From positions 2,024-16,008 of the forward strand of contig MGNS01000062.1 in assembly GCA_001795165.1 (NCBI GenBank): a stretch of 13,985 bases of DNA. The letters are read 5' to 3'. The DNA is from Chloroflexi bacterium RBG_16_57_11. GTDB taxonomy: Bacteria; Chloroflexota; Anaerolineae; Anaerolineales; UBA4823. Made by a program: the position numbers and the translations under genes. Below the pieces are notes generated by a model. The model did not search any database, was not told the origin of the DNA, and saw nothing but the letters and a program-made list of their open reading frames with translations. Positions 1 through 6,996 of this stretch are shown here, one piece after another; within the stretch, counting starts at the first letter, position 1, and each line of letters starts with the position of its first letter.

Positions 1-109
1 CAAATATTGCCAAACCGTAAACGGCCGTGGGATGCCAGCGAAACCTCGGAACGCGTCTTAAATCTCCGGGAGCAGAAAGCCCCTCAACCGTAATATCCAT
101 ACTGCTCAT
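1..109 (-). CDS. ABC transporter permease, DppC-type (N-terminus only, cut by window edge)
   Basis: Partial gene running off the left edge; 36 codons are visible. It begins MSSMDITVEGLSAPGDL and continues with RFRWHPTAVYGLAIF, the typical start of a DppC/OppC inner-membrane permease: a short cytoplasmic tail, an arginine-rich stretch (R..RNPLAV-like, here RWHPTAV), then the first membrane helix. The ATG at 109 is chosen because GGAGAG (complement of 115-120) lies 5 nt upstream. A second in-frame ATG at 100 has no comparable ribosome site. It follows the DppB-type gene by 51 nt on the same strand, the usual DppB-DppC order, so it would be the second half of the membrane channel. ATP-binding subunits probably lie further left. 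Family assignment rests on the short N-terminus plus gene order. Confidence 0.8.
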   Translation of the reverse strand, partial: MSSMDITVEGLSAPGDLRRVPRFRWHPTAVYGLAIF

Positions 110-160
110 CAGGTCTCTCCGTTCAGCCTCCAGCAATTCGACCAGGGAGGATATAGATGC

Positions 161-1108
161 TTATCTCCCCTGTTGATCCAATCGGATTGCGGGGTTGAGA
201 GCGATATAGCCAATGTCCGTCAAGGTGTTGATGACAATGGCCAGGGCCGTAATAAGCACAACGCCTGCCTGGATTACCGGCAGGTCGCTGGCAAGGACTG
301 CATCATACATGATCCGGCCAATCCCGGGGACGGCGAAGATCACTTCGACGATCACCGACCCACCCAGAAGACCAGCAAGCCACAGGGTGATCATCGTGAC
401 GACCGGGATTAAGGAATTCCGAAAAGCATGACGCCAGATGACCTGCAGCTCGGAAACTCCTTTTGCCCGGACGGCGCAAATGTAATCCTTCTGCATCACT
501 TCGATCATCGTTTCACGGGTCAAACGGGTGAAATAAGCGATTGGCCTTAATGCCAGGGTCACCGCGGGCATGATGATGTATAACGGCCCGCGCCATCCGG
601 CGGAGGGCAGCCATCCAAGGTGTAAGGCAAATACCAGGATGAGCATGGGGGCAAACCAATATTCCGGGATGGCTACACCTGTTTGGGTAATGATGGCGAT
701 CAGGTTATCGATCCTTTTACCAGGATAAAGCCCCGCATACACTCCCAAAGGGATAGAGACAATGATCGCAAGCGTGAGTGATACGATGGAGAGGATAAAT
801 GTAACCTTTAAGCCGCGGAAAAGGATTTCACCGACAGGCGCCTGGCTGACATACGATTGTCCCAGATCCCCCCGAATGAGGTCTTTCAGCCAGTAGACAA
901 ATTGATAAGGCAGCGATTTATCCAGCCCAAGGTCTTCCCGAATGGCCGCCACAATTTCAGGAGTCTGCTCACGTTCGCCGATACGGGAACGCAAGATGGA
1001 GCTGGTTGGATCGATCCCGCTCAGGTAAGGATAGAGAAAGGCGATCAGAGCAACCAGGACGAGCAAGAAAGGCAAGATCAAGAGACGACGGATCATCAGC
1101 GCGTACAT
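161..1108 (-). CDS. ABC transporter permease, DppB-type (peptide/nickel/opine family)
   Basis: Inner-membrane channel subunit of a family-5 binding-protein-dependent importer, 315 aa, normal length for DppB/OppB/NikB. There is an N-terminal helix (about residues 6-28), a periplasmic segment containing LGLDKSLPYQFVYWL (60-74), then five further hydrophobic segments. The EAA loop that contacts the ATPase is seen as RAKGVSELQVIWRHAFRNSL (214-233), and the conserved C-terminal half includes VPGIGRIMYDAVLASDLP (260-277) and NTLTDIGYIALNPAIR (294-309). The ATG at 1108 is preceded by AAGGAGAT (complement of 1121-1128) at a rather long 12-nt spacing; the next ATG, at 1096, would be further still. It lies 136 nt downstream of the HAD gene and 51 nt upstream of the DppC-type gene, in one leftward operon with the lipoprotein. 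The substrate class cannot be decided from the permease. Confidence 0.97.
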   Translation of the reverse strand: MYALMIRRLLILPFLLVLVALIAFLYPYLSGIDPTSSILRSRIGEREQTPEIVAAIREDLGLDKSLPYQFVYWLKDLIRGDLGQSYVSQAPVGEILFRGLKVTFILSIVSLTLAIIVSIPLGVYAGLYPGKRIDNLIAIITQTGVAIPEYWFAPMLILVFALHLGWLPSAGWRGPLYIIMPAVTLALRPIAYFTRLTRETMIEVMQKDYICAVRAKGVSELQVIWRHAFRNSLIPVVTMITLWLAGLLGGSVIVEVIFAVPGIGRIMYDAVLASDLPVIQAGVVLITALAIVINTLTDIGYIALNPAIRLDQQGR

Positions 1109-1244
1109 AGAATCTTATCCATCTCCTTCCGCCGGTTCGTGCACTACACCAGACAAATATTCACATCACCTATCTGTAAAACACTTATTAAGCTCAAAGG
1201 TTTTTCGGTGGGAATTGCAGGGTGAACTAGGCCCATCAGCCGGG

Positions 1245-1910
1245 CTAAATTCCAAGCAGCACCGGCAAACCCGTGAGATCATGTAGCTCTGTATATGGAC
1301 CGTAGTCTTCCTGATTTCCCGGTCGTTTGTTTCGGTTGATCCAGACCCGTTCCCAACCGAGCCCGTGCGCCGGCATCATATCGTAATTGAAACCCTGGGC
1401 AACATGCAGGAGGTCTTCTTTGTTGCAGCCCAAACGCCGTAGGGCATAGTAAAAAATGGGCGGGGTGGGCTTATAGGCGCGCGCCTGCTCTGCGGTGATG
1501 ACATCGTAGAACGCCACGTTCATGTTGTCAACATTGTGGGCAATCATATCATCTTCGGCGTTCGAGATGATCACCAGCTTGCAATACTGACCGAGGTGAT
1601 CGAGAACCGGCTTGGTGTCTGGAAAAGGTCCCCAGGTAGGCACCGCAGCCACCAGCCGGTCGCCATCGCTGTTTTTATATCTTAACCCGCACTGATCCAT
1701 GGCTTTCTTAAAGCTGGTGCGGAGTAAGTCACTGTACCGCTGGTATGGGGCATGACATTCGTAGTAGCGGACATCACGGAATACCACCAGGAAGCGATGC
1801 AGATCGACCAAGTCAGCCCGCTCCCCCAGGATCTCTACAGTAGTCTTGTTGATCTGAAAGTCGATCAGGGTTCCGTAACAATCGAACGTGATGTACTTAG
1901 GCAGCTTCAT
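1245..1910 (-). CDS. HAD-superfamily hydrolase, haloacid dehalogenase type II family (copy 1)
   Basis: Soluble HAD hydrolase of 221 aa. Motif I is DCYGT with nucleophile D10 and T14, the same numbering as in L-2-haloacid dehalogenase. Motif II is ISN (S116, N117), the motif III lysine is K147 in EQARAYKP, and motif IV is the HVAQGFNYD stretch ending at D177, followed by GLGWERVWINR. Instead of the SSNAWD loop of proven haloacid dehalogenases it has a one-residue-longer AQGFNYD loop, so dehalogenase activity should not be assumed. The ATG at 1910 is chosen because AAGGAGAA (complement of 1915-1922) sits just upstream; an in-frame ATG at 1958 would add 16 unconserved residues. The gene is wedged between the binding protein and the permease of an ABC operon. 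It is roughly half identical by eye to the second HAD at 5714. The true substrate is unknown. Confidence 0.93.
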   Translation of the reverse strand: MKLPKYITFDCYGTLIDFQINKTTVEILGERADLVDLHRFLVVFRDVRYYECHAPYQRYSDLLRTSFKKAMDQCGLRYKNSDGDRLVAAVPTWGPFPDTKPVLDHLGQYCKLVIISNAEDDMIAHNVDNMNVAFYDVITAEQARAYKPTPPIFYYALRRLGCNKEDLLHVAQGFNYDMMPAHGLGWERVWINRNKRPGNQEDYGPYTELHDLTGLPVLLGI

Positions 1911-2055
1911 TTTTTTCTCCTTGAGAATAGTCTTCGTCAGGCTGGCTGGCACAGGCACGTACCTGGAATATGCCGCAGTCCTACCTGCTTATCTCCAACG
2001 ACGATCCTATGCCAGCCAATCGTTCGATCTCTAGAAGAAACTCATCAGCATCGAT

Positions 2056-3726
2056 TTATTCTGTCACATCCAGGTCGGCAGTCAAAACGAACCGCTCAAG
2101 CGGGTGGACCTTGAAATTGAGCACGTTGTTCCGGTAGCCATCCAGAATTTCTGTGTAATTCAAGAAATTACCCACCGCCTGTTCGTCAACCAGGATCGAC
2201 TGGAGTTGGCGATAGATCTCATAACGCGCTTCCATATCAGTAAGGCCACGCGACTCGACCAGGAGCTTGTCGAAATTCTCATCGCAGAACAGATCCATGT
2301 TGTAAGTTCCTTCACAGGAGTAGTCGGAGGTGAAGAAACCCTCAGGATCGAAACTGTCCAGGACATGGTTGCGCGATACGATAAACATATCGTAGTTGCC
2401 CGCCAGGACATCCGGCTCCATTGGGTCGTACGGAGCAAGGCGAACCTCTACGGTGACCCCAACATCGGCCAGCATATCCTGGATTGCGATGGCGGTGAGA
2501 GGCAGGTTGGCGCGGGTCGGGTAAGTCCACAGGCCGACCGTTAGCTCGCCTTCCTCATACCCGGCTTCAGCAAGCAGCGCCTTGGCTTTTTCGGGATCGA
2601 ATGGCTGGCCTACCAGATCGGGGTTGACCCACGGCTCGGAGGGAGCAATTGGGCCAATTGCCGGGGCGCCGACGCCTTCCAGGGTAGCGTCCACAATGGC
2701 CTGCTTATCTATGGCATAACCGATCGCCTGGCGCACCTTCAGGTCGTTGAAAGGCGGGCGGCTCATATTGAGGTGCAAGGTAGTGGTGCGAGGTGTTTCC
2801 ATCCGCTCGACGGTAATATCCGGGTCCCCAGCCAGAATCGGCAGCTGCTCGGGCGGTACATGAATGTTGATATCGAGCTCACCGGTTTGCAGCATGCCGG
2901 AACGGATTTGGGGATCTGGCACAAACAGGACCGTGGCTTTGTCGAGCTTGACATCTCCTCCCCAGTAATTGGGGTTCTTGACCATGGTCAGGCTTTGATC
3001 GGGCACCTCATCGCTCAAGATAAATGGACCGGTACCTGTGTTGAAGGGGTCGATCGGACCGCTCTCCGCGATATAGGCGGATGGAGCCAGTATGCCCGTA
3101 CACGGGCTGGTAAGCCGGTTGGGGACCAGGGCATCGAAGGTCGCCGTTTTTATATGCACCGTATACTCGTCAACAGCTTCGATTGACGTAAAGGTTTCGG
3201 CTGTAATGCCGCGTGGCGGTGTGGGCGCATTCTTGATGTAATTCAGCGCTTTAACCACCGCATCAGCGTTGAACGGCTCGCCATTGGTAAAGCTGACACC
3301 CTGGCGCAGCTTGAACTCCCAGGTCGTGTCATCGACCTGGGACCAGGACTCGGCCAGGCTGGGCACCATGTTGCCATCATAATCGACTTTCACGAGCGTT
3401 TCGAGCATGCCGATGTAGGACATCGAGAAGCCATCATTCGTCTCGATGGTCCAGCCTAGGCGGGGGTAAGACTCTGAGCCCAGTCCGACCGTAATTTCTT
3501 TCGGCCCGGCGGGCGCGGGCTCGGCAGTCGGCTCAACGGCCACTTCAGGCGTCTCAGCCACAGCCTCGGTTGCAGCGGGGGCTGCAGCGGTCGGCTCAGC
3601 TTCAGCAGGTTTTGCCGCCGGCTCAGTTGGAGCAGGTGGCTGAGCGGGAGCCGTAGTGGGGGCGGAAGTAGTGCATGCGCTCAAAACAACCATCATGATC
3701 AGCAGGAAAACAAGCAGCTTTTTCAT
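2056..3726 (-). CDS. ABC transporter solute-binding lipoprotein, family 5 (DppA/NikA/opine-type)
   Basis: Extracytoplasmic substrate-binding lipoprotein, 556 aa. Residues 1-18 form a lipoprotein signal peptide (KK, then a hydrophobic run, lipobox LSAC with C18). Residues 19-75 are a low-complexity Pro/Ala/Thr/Glu linker typical of Chloroflexota binding proteins. The SBP_bac_5 domain follows, with the signature VPSLAESWSQVDDTTWEFKL (121-140), LRQGVSFTNGEPFNADAVVKAL, and later PFNDLKVRQAIGYAIDKQAIVD and a paired-cysteine loop near the C-terminus. The ATG at 3726 has a strong GAGGAGGAGA (complement of 3731-3740). It heads the leftward operon with a HAD and permeases behind it, and is served by the minus-strand promoter at 4093-4121 through a leader of about 360 nt. 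Known ligands of this family include peptides, nickel chelates, opines and aminopolycarboxylates such as EDTA complexes; which applies here is undetermined. Confidence 0.97.
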   Translation of the reverse strand: MKKLLVFLLIMMVVLSACTTSAPTTAPAQPPAPTEPAAKPAEAEPTAAAPAATEAVAETPEVAVEPTAEPAPAGPKEITVGLGSESYPRLGWTIETNDGFSMSYIGMLETLVKVDYDGNMVPSLAESWSQVDDTTWEFKLRQGVSFTNGEPFNADAVVKALNYIKNAPTPPRGITAETFTSIEAVDEYTVHIKTATFDALVPNRLTSPCTGILAPSAYIAESGPIDPFNTGTGPFILSDEVPDQSLTMVKNPNYWGGDVKLDKATVLFVPDPQIRSGMLQTGELDINIHVPPEQLPILAGDPDITVERMETPRTTTLHLNMSRPPFNDLKVRQAIGYAIDKQAIVDATLEGVGAPAIGPIAPSEPWVNPDLVGQPFDPEKAKALLAEAGYEEGELTVGLWTYPTRANLPLTAIAIQDMLADVGVTVEVRLAPYDPMEPDVLAGNYDMFIVSRNHVLDSFDPEGFFTSDYSCEGTYNMDLFCDENFDKLLVESRGLTDMEARYEIYRQLQSILVDEQAVGNFLNYTEILDGYRNNVLNFKVHPLERFVLTADLDVTE

Positions 3727-4057
3727 CGATTCTCCTCCTCAGGAAGGATTTTGAAAGTGTCGGATTAAAGGTTTCTATTGTATACAACTATCGGGCTAGT
3801 AAATTCTTGACGTTCTTGCATCGTAGAAGTTATCTGGTGCTCGAACCTCCTTTCGTTATACACATAAGCTAATGCTCGAAGATTACAGATACACTGATTT
3901 CTTACAAAAAAATTTGGGGAATGCCGGGGGAAAAACGCGCGGCCGGGGTTGGGTCTACAACGGGGTCGCCGCCTTGACTTACTAAAGCCGTATCAAGAGT
4001 AGAGGTTTCAATTTTAAACAACACATCATCCTCGTACTGTTGGTTGAACAATCTCTT
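3727..4057. other. 5' leader of the ABC operon, no gene found
   Basis: This stretch lies between the predicted start site of the minus-strand promoter (about 4086) and the lipoprotein ATG. It is mixed in composition, with a GC-rich patch around 3924-3975. A good Shine-Dalgarno-like AAAGGAGG (complement of 3846-3853) has no start codon at usable distance. The 13-mer ATTAAAGGTTTCT at 3764-3776 recurs at 4288-4300 in the other leader. I see no recognisable riboswitch or terminator. The length of this leader is unusual for a simple operon. Confidence 0.5.
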
Positions 4058-4093
4058 AATTCATATAGTGAATTTTGTTTTTATTATGTGAAA
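4058..4093. promoter_or_regulatory. Tandem operator pair at the ABC-operon promoter
   Basis: Two inverted repeats of the form TTYA-N5-TRAA with centres exactly 20 bp apart. The first is AATTCA-TATAG-TGAATT, perfect, 4058-4074, centre 4066. The second is TTTTA-TTATG-TGAAA, 4079-4093, centre 4086, overlapping the inner end of the minus-strand -10 box. Placement over -10/+1 implies repression. The binding protein is not encoded in the window. The 15-bp half-site pattern with a 5-bp core is compatible with an IclR-type dimer, but that is only a suggestion. Confidence 0.72.
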
Positions 4094-4121
4094 TTATAGC
4101 AGAGATTTTTACGGTTGTCAA
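4093..4121 (-). promoter_or_regulatory. Consensus sigma-70-type promoter for the lipoprotein/ABC operon
   Basis: On the minus strand the -35 is TTGACA (complement of 4116-4121) and the -10 is TATAAT (complement of 4093-4098), separated by exactly 17 bp: a full consensus match. Predicted start is near 4086. It points left to the lipoprotein gene and its -35 lies 23 bp from the -35 of the opposite promoter. A perfect promoter of this kind is expected to be held in check by the operators at 4058-4093. Confidence 0.85.
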
Positions 4122-4144
4122 TATCTATTAATCATAAATTCCGG

Positions 4145-4173
4145 TTGACAAATGGGAATTATTTTGCTATAAT
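4145..4173 (+). promoter_or_regulatory. Consensus sigma-70-type promoter for the catabolic operon
   Basis: The -35 TTGACA is at 4145-4150 and the -10 TATAAT at 4168-4173, with a 17-bp spacer: a full consensus match. Predicted start is near 4180, giving a leader of about 205 nt before the PLP-enzyme gene. It is the mirror image of the promoter at 4093-4121, and its -10 end is overlapped by the first operator of the pair at 4173-4208. Confidence 0.86.
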
Positions 4174-4228
4174 ATTTATATAGTGAATACCGTTTTTATA
4201 TTATAAAATAATAGTTTGATATGTGAGA
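4173..4228. promoter_or_regulatory. Tandem operators at the catabolic-operon promoter
   Basis: Inverted repeats at 20-bp spacing: TATTTA-TATAG-TGAATA (4173-4189, centre 4181) and TTTTA-TATTA-TAAAA (4194-4208, centre 4201). A degenerate third element GTTTG-ATATG-TGAGA (4214-4228, centre 4221) keeps the same phase. The core TATAG equals that of the operator at 4058. The location at -10/+1 and just downstream suggests repression of the plus-strand promoter. Confidence 0.7.
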
Positions 4229-4383
4229 TTCTTAGAACCTGTTCCTAAACCGCCCAATTTGTTCAGCTCAATAGCACAGATAAATAATTAAAGGTTTCTC
4301 CGGCAACTGCAAGAACGTCTCACAATCAAGCAATTGACCTGTGTCACAAAGATATCCTTCTATAGATTGATGCAAAGGAGAAA

Positions 4384-5664
4384 ATGAATATGAAAGAGAA
4401 ATATGGCCCAGGCACGACAGCAATTCACGGTGGACACGGTCCGTATGATCGCGGTCTGCCCACCGACTCAGTTGTGGCTCCGATTTACCCAAGCACAACC
4501 TTTGCCTTTGATACCGTCGAAGATCACCAAAATTCGATCTTCGGTGACCTGGTCTATCCGATGTACACGCGGGCGGCCTCGGGTAATCCCACCATCCGGA
4601 TTCTGGAGAGCAAGCTGGCTGATTTGTATGGCGCCGAGGCAGTGCTGGCGACTGCTTCTGGCATGGCGGCGATAAATTACACCCTGATGCACCTTTTGAA
4701 CACTGGCGATCACGTGGTCATGGGTCGCTGCTACCGCCTGACGCATAATATTGCCCAGATGATCCTGGGCGATAAAATGGGTGTGGATTACACCCTGATG
4801 CTGAGCGATGACGTTAAAGACCTGCCCAAATACCTGAGAGATAACACAAAGGTGCTGATGCTGGATATTCCCAGCAACCCGATGATCACAGTATACGACC
4901 TGGAGGAAGCGGTCAAAATTGCGCACGAACGCGGCATTACCGTGGTGCTGGACGAGACCTGTGCGACCCCCATTAACCTGCGTGCGTTTGATATGGGTGT
5001 AGATGTTATTGCCAATTCGTTGACCAAGTACATGTGCGGACATGGAGATGCAGTCGGCGGAGCGATTATCTCCAATGCCAATTTCGTTCAGGCAATCCGC
5101 AAAGGCCTGTATCCACGGATCGGCGCGGCTATCAGCCCGTTCAATGCATGGTTGATCCACCAGGGTCTCAAAACGCTGCATCTGCGCATGCCGCGACATA
5201 ACCAGAATGCCCAGGCCATGGCGACGCACCTGGAAGGCCATCCAAAAGTCGCACGGGTCTATTACCCGGGGTTAGCAAGCCATCCTCAGCACGAGCTGGC
5301 CACGCGGATGATGTCGGGCTTCGGCGGCATGATGTCCTTCGTCGTCAAAGGGGGCGATGAGGCCGGCACAGCATTGACCAACAAACTAAAACTCGGAAAG
5401 ATTGGCACAAGCTTCGGCCAGGCAGAAACGATGATCGAGACCGGCTGGATGTCTCACTATGAATGGTCTATCGAGGATCGCGTCCGCTTTGGAATTCCAC
5501 CCGGCTTCGTGCGTGTCTCGGTGGGACTTGAAGATGCTGACGATTTGATCGCCGACTTCGACCAGGCGCTGGCTCAAATCGAGATAGATGATACCAAGAC
5601 GATCCTGGAGCTGGTTGGCGCAGGCGAGCTTGAGTGGAAGCCAACCGTAACGACAATGGAATAA
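4384..5664 (+). CDS. PLP-dependent cystathionine gamma-synthase/methionine gamma-lyase family enzyme
   Basis: Cytosolic fold-type I PLP enzyme of the Cys/Met metabolism family, 426 aa. Visible landmarks are Y61-x-R63 followed by GNPT (partner-subunit phosphate contacts), ASGMAAIN, IPSNP, DETCATPINL with the PLP-binding Asp, NSLTKYMCGHGD with Schiff-base lysine K215, and the C-terminal substrate-carboxylate arginine in GFVRVSVGLED. Two residues are inserted between that Arg and NPT compared with the usual YSRxxNPT, and the C-terminal SLGxxETL segment reads SFGQAETMI. It could be a gamma-lyase, a gamma-synthase or a C-N/C-S lyase of altered specificity. Start choice: GGAG at 4377-4380 is only 3 nt from the ATG at 4384 but 9 nt from the in-frame ATG at 4390, so translation may begin at Met3. 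It is first in the rightward operon; the second HAD follows after 49 nt. Confidence 0.94.
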   Translation: MNMKEKYGPGTTAIHGGHGPYDRGLPTDSVVAPIYPSTTFAFDTVEDHQNSIFGDLVYPMYTRAASGNPTIRILESKLADLYGAEAVLATASGMAAINYTLMHLLNTGDHVVMGRCYRLTHNIAQMILGDKMGVDYTLMLSDDVKDLPKYLRDNTKVLMLDIPSNPMITVYDLEEAVKIAHERGITVVLDETCATPINLRAFDMGVDVIANSLTKYMCGHGDAVGGAIISNANFVQAIRKGLYPRIGAAISPFNAWLIHQGLKTLHLRMPRHNQNAQAMATHLEGHPKVARVYYPGLASHPQHELATRMMSGFGGMMSFVVKGGDEAGTALTNKLKLGKIGTSFGQAETMIETGWMSHYEWSIEDRVRFGIPPGFVRVSVGLEDADDLIADFDQALAQIEIDDTKTILELVGAGELEWKPTVTTME

Positions 5665-5713
5665 CCCGCATTATTGCGACCGTCCAGTCAACTATCTATT
5701 AGGAGAACCCAAA

Positions 5714-6391
5714 ATGCAGAATCCGAAGTTTAAGATGCCGAAATATATTACTTTTGATGCTTATGGAACCCTGGTGAATTTTCAATTAAGCCGGGTTACC
5801 CGGGAGATTCTGGGTGAGCGCGTCGATAAAATCGATATGGAAGCTTTCCTGAATGAATACAGCGACCTGCGCTTCGAAGAAATTCTTAAGGAGTACCGGC
5901 CCTACGAGACAGTGCTGCGCCGCTGTTTTTACCAGATGATGCGTAAATACGGCCTGGACTATACCGAGGAAGACGGCGACGCCATGATAGCTTCCGTGCC
6001 CACCTGGGGACCTTTTCCCGATGTGACGCCGGTATTGCAAAAACTGCGCATGTACACCAAAATCGTCATCATCTCTAACACCGAGGACCGCCTGATCGAG
6101 AAGAACATCGAAAACCTTTGCGTTCCTTTTGATGATTACATCACTGCAGAGCAAGCTCGCGCTTACAAGCCCTCGCCTGTGATCTTCGACTATACCCTGT
6201 GGAAGTTGAAATGCGATAAGTCCGAGATCTTACACGTGGCCAACGGCTTCGAATATGACATTATGCCGGCCCATGACCTGGGATGGAAAGCCGTGTGGAT
6301 CAACCGCGAGGGAATAAAGGGTGACCAGGCTTACGGTCCCTATGAGGAGCTGCCTGATCTTACCGGGCTACCCGCATTGCTGGGCATTTGA
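5714..6391 (+). CDS. HAD-superfamily hydrolase, haloacid dehalogenase type II family (copy 2)
   Basis: HAD hydrolase of 225 aa, paralogue of the minus-strand copy at 1245. Nucleophile D15 is in DAYGT (T19), the motif II pair is S121/N122, the motif III lysine K152 is in EQARAYKP, and the acidic motif IV residue is D182 in NGFEYD, followed by LGWKAVWINR. Both copies share VPTWGPFPD, ITAEQARAYKP, DLTGLP and the C-terminal LLGI, and both lack the SSNAWD loop of true L-2-haloacid dehalogenases. AGGAG at 5701-5705 with 8-nt spacing supports the ATG at 5714 over the internal Met8 that aligns with copy 1's start. It is second in the catabolic operon. The natural substrate is unknown; a phosphoester or a non-halogenated carboxylate is as possible as a haloacid. 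Confidence 0.94.
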   Translation: MQNPKFKMPKYITFDAYGTLVNFQLSRVTREILGERVDKIDMEAFLNEYSDLRFEEILKEYRPYETVLRRCFYQMMRKYGLDYTEEDGDAMIASVPTWGPFPDVTPVLQKLRMYTKIVIISNTEDRLIEKNIENLCVPFDDYITAEQARAYKPSPVIFDYTLWKLKCDKSEILHVANGFEYDIMPAHDLGWKAVWINREGIKGDQAYGPYEELPDLTGLPALLGI

Positions 6392-6426
6392 AGCGCAGAG
6401 GCGCTTGCTACACCGACCTATGATTA

Positions 6427-6477
6427 ACAGAAACCCGCTGACTCGGCAGATTACCAGCCCAACCAGCGGGTTTCTGT
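6427..6477. repeat. 14-bp perfect inverted repeat (hairpin) between HAD and cupin genes
   Basis: ACAGAAACCCGCTG at 6427-6440 is repeated perfectly inverted at 6464-6477, separated by 23 nt. It begins 35 nt after the HAD stop. The stem is stable and GC-rich on its inner side, but the 3' arm is followed by CACCAGG rather than a T-run. It is therefore not a convincing intrinsic terminator; it may be an mRNA-processing or stabilising hairpin, or a partial attenuator that lowers expression of the downstream genes. Confidence 0.75.
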
Positions 6478-6559
6478 CACCAGGACAAGATTAATTGTTT
6501 GCCTGAATGAGCTATTAACCCATCAAGCCAAGCTTACCAACCAACAGGAGAATGACAAC

Positions 6560-6877
6560 ATGATTTCCCTCAACGAAGATATGCCCGTATTCCCCGGCCG
6601 CGCTGGCGTGAGCGAGCGCCGGCCGATCCACGACCCATCGGTGATGGGCGTGGAAGAGTGGACTTTCGAGCCCGGCGTGAAATTTTCCGGCCACGCACAT
6701 GACGTATCACAAATCGCTTATATCATCAAAGGCAAACTGCGCCTCCAGCAAGGCAATAAGGAATTTTTACTCGAGCCTGGCTGCTATTATTACACCCCTG
6801 CCGGCACGGTCCATGAGATCACCGAGATCATCGAAACCGTCACCATGCTGATCGTCAGCACACCGAAGAAAAAGTAA
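6560..6877 (+). CDS. Small single-domain cupin protein
   Basis: Cupin_2-type beta-barrel protein, 105 aa. Cupin motif 1 appears as PGVKFSGHAHDVSQIAYIIKG, with metal ligands H45, H47 and, where most cupins have Glu, Q51. Motif 2 appears as PGCYYYTPAGTVHEI with H85. A 3-His/1-Gln metal site is therefore likely. AGGAG at 6546-6550, 9 nt before the ATG, fixes the start. The gene stands between a HAD and the dehydratase in the catabolic operon, with 168 nt before it and 119 nt after it. Such small cupins may be isomerases, dioxygenases or ligand-binding accessory proteins. I cannot assign a reaction; co-occurrence with amino-acid-degrading enzymes suggests handling of a keto or enol intermediate. 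Confidence 0.9.
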   Translation: MISLNEDMPVFPGRAGVSERRPIHDPSVMGVEEWTFEPGVKFSGHAHDVSQIAYIIKGKLRLQQGNKEFLLEPGCYYYTPAGTVHEITEIIETVTMLIVSTPKKK

Positions 6878-6996
6878 TTCATCGATCGCATCTCTCCCAT
6901 AAGCATCGGATAGGCTTCCGGGGGAGCTGTCTAACAGTGAGAAAAACAAATATCTAGAGTGACTACAGCAAGAGCATGCTTTGCTAGGAGACCAGT

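Noticed and set aside
1231..1245. Possible intrinsic terminator after HAD copy 1
   Set aside because: Only a 4-bp GCCC/GGGC stem without a T-run; the permease gene follows on the same strand.
1911..1958. N-terminal extension of HAD copy 1
   Set aside because: It spans the ribosome site AAGGAGAA (complement of 1915-1922), and the paralogous alignment begins at the ATG at 1910.
3765..3821. 18-residue leader peptide (MQERQEFTSPIVVYNRNL) on the minus strand before the lipoprotein gene
   Set aside because: No ribosome site at proper distance (the AAAGGAGG is 24 nt away) and no attenuator-like codon pattern or hairpin pair follows.
4229..4383. Riboswitch (for example SAM type) in the leader of the PLP-enzyme gene
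   Set aside because: No conserved aptamer blocks or terminator/antiterminator pair could be seen; only short weak inverted repeats are present.
4468..5241. 257-codon open frame on the minus strand
   Set aside because: It lies entirely opposite the PLP-enzyme gene, its translation has no recognisable domain, and the plus-strand protein carries all family motifs.
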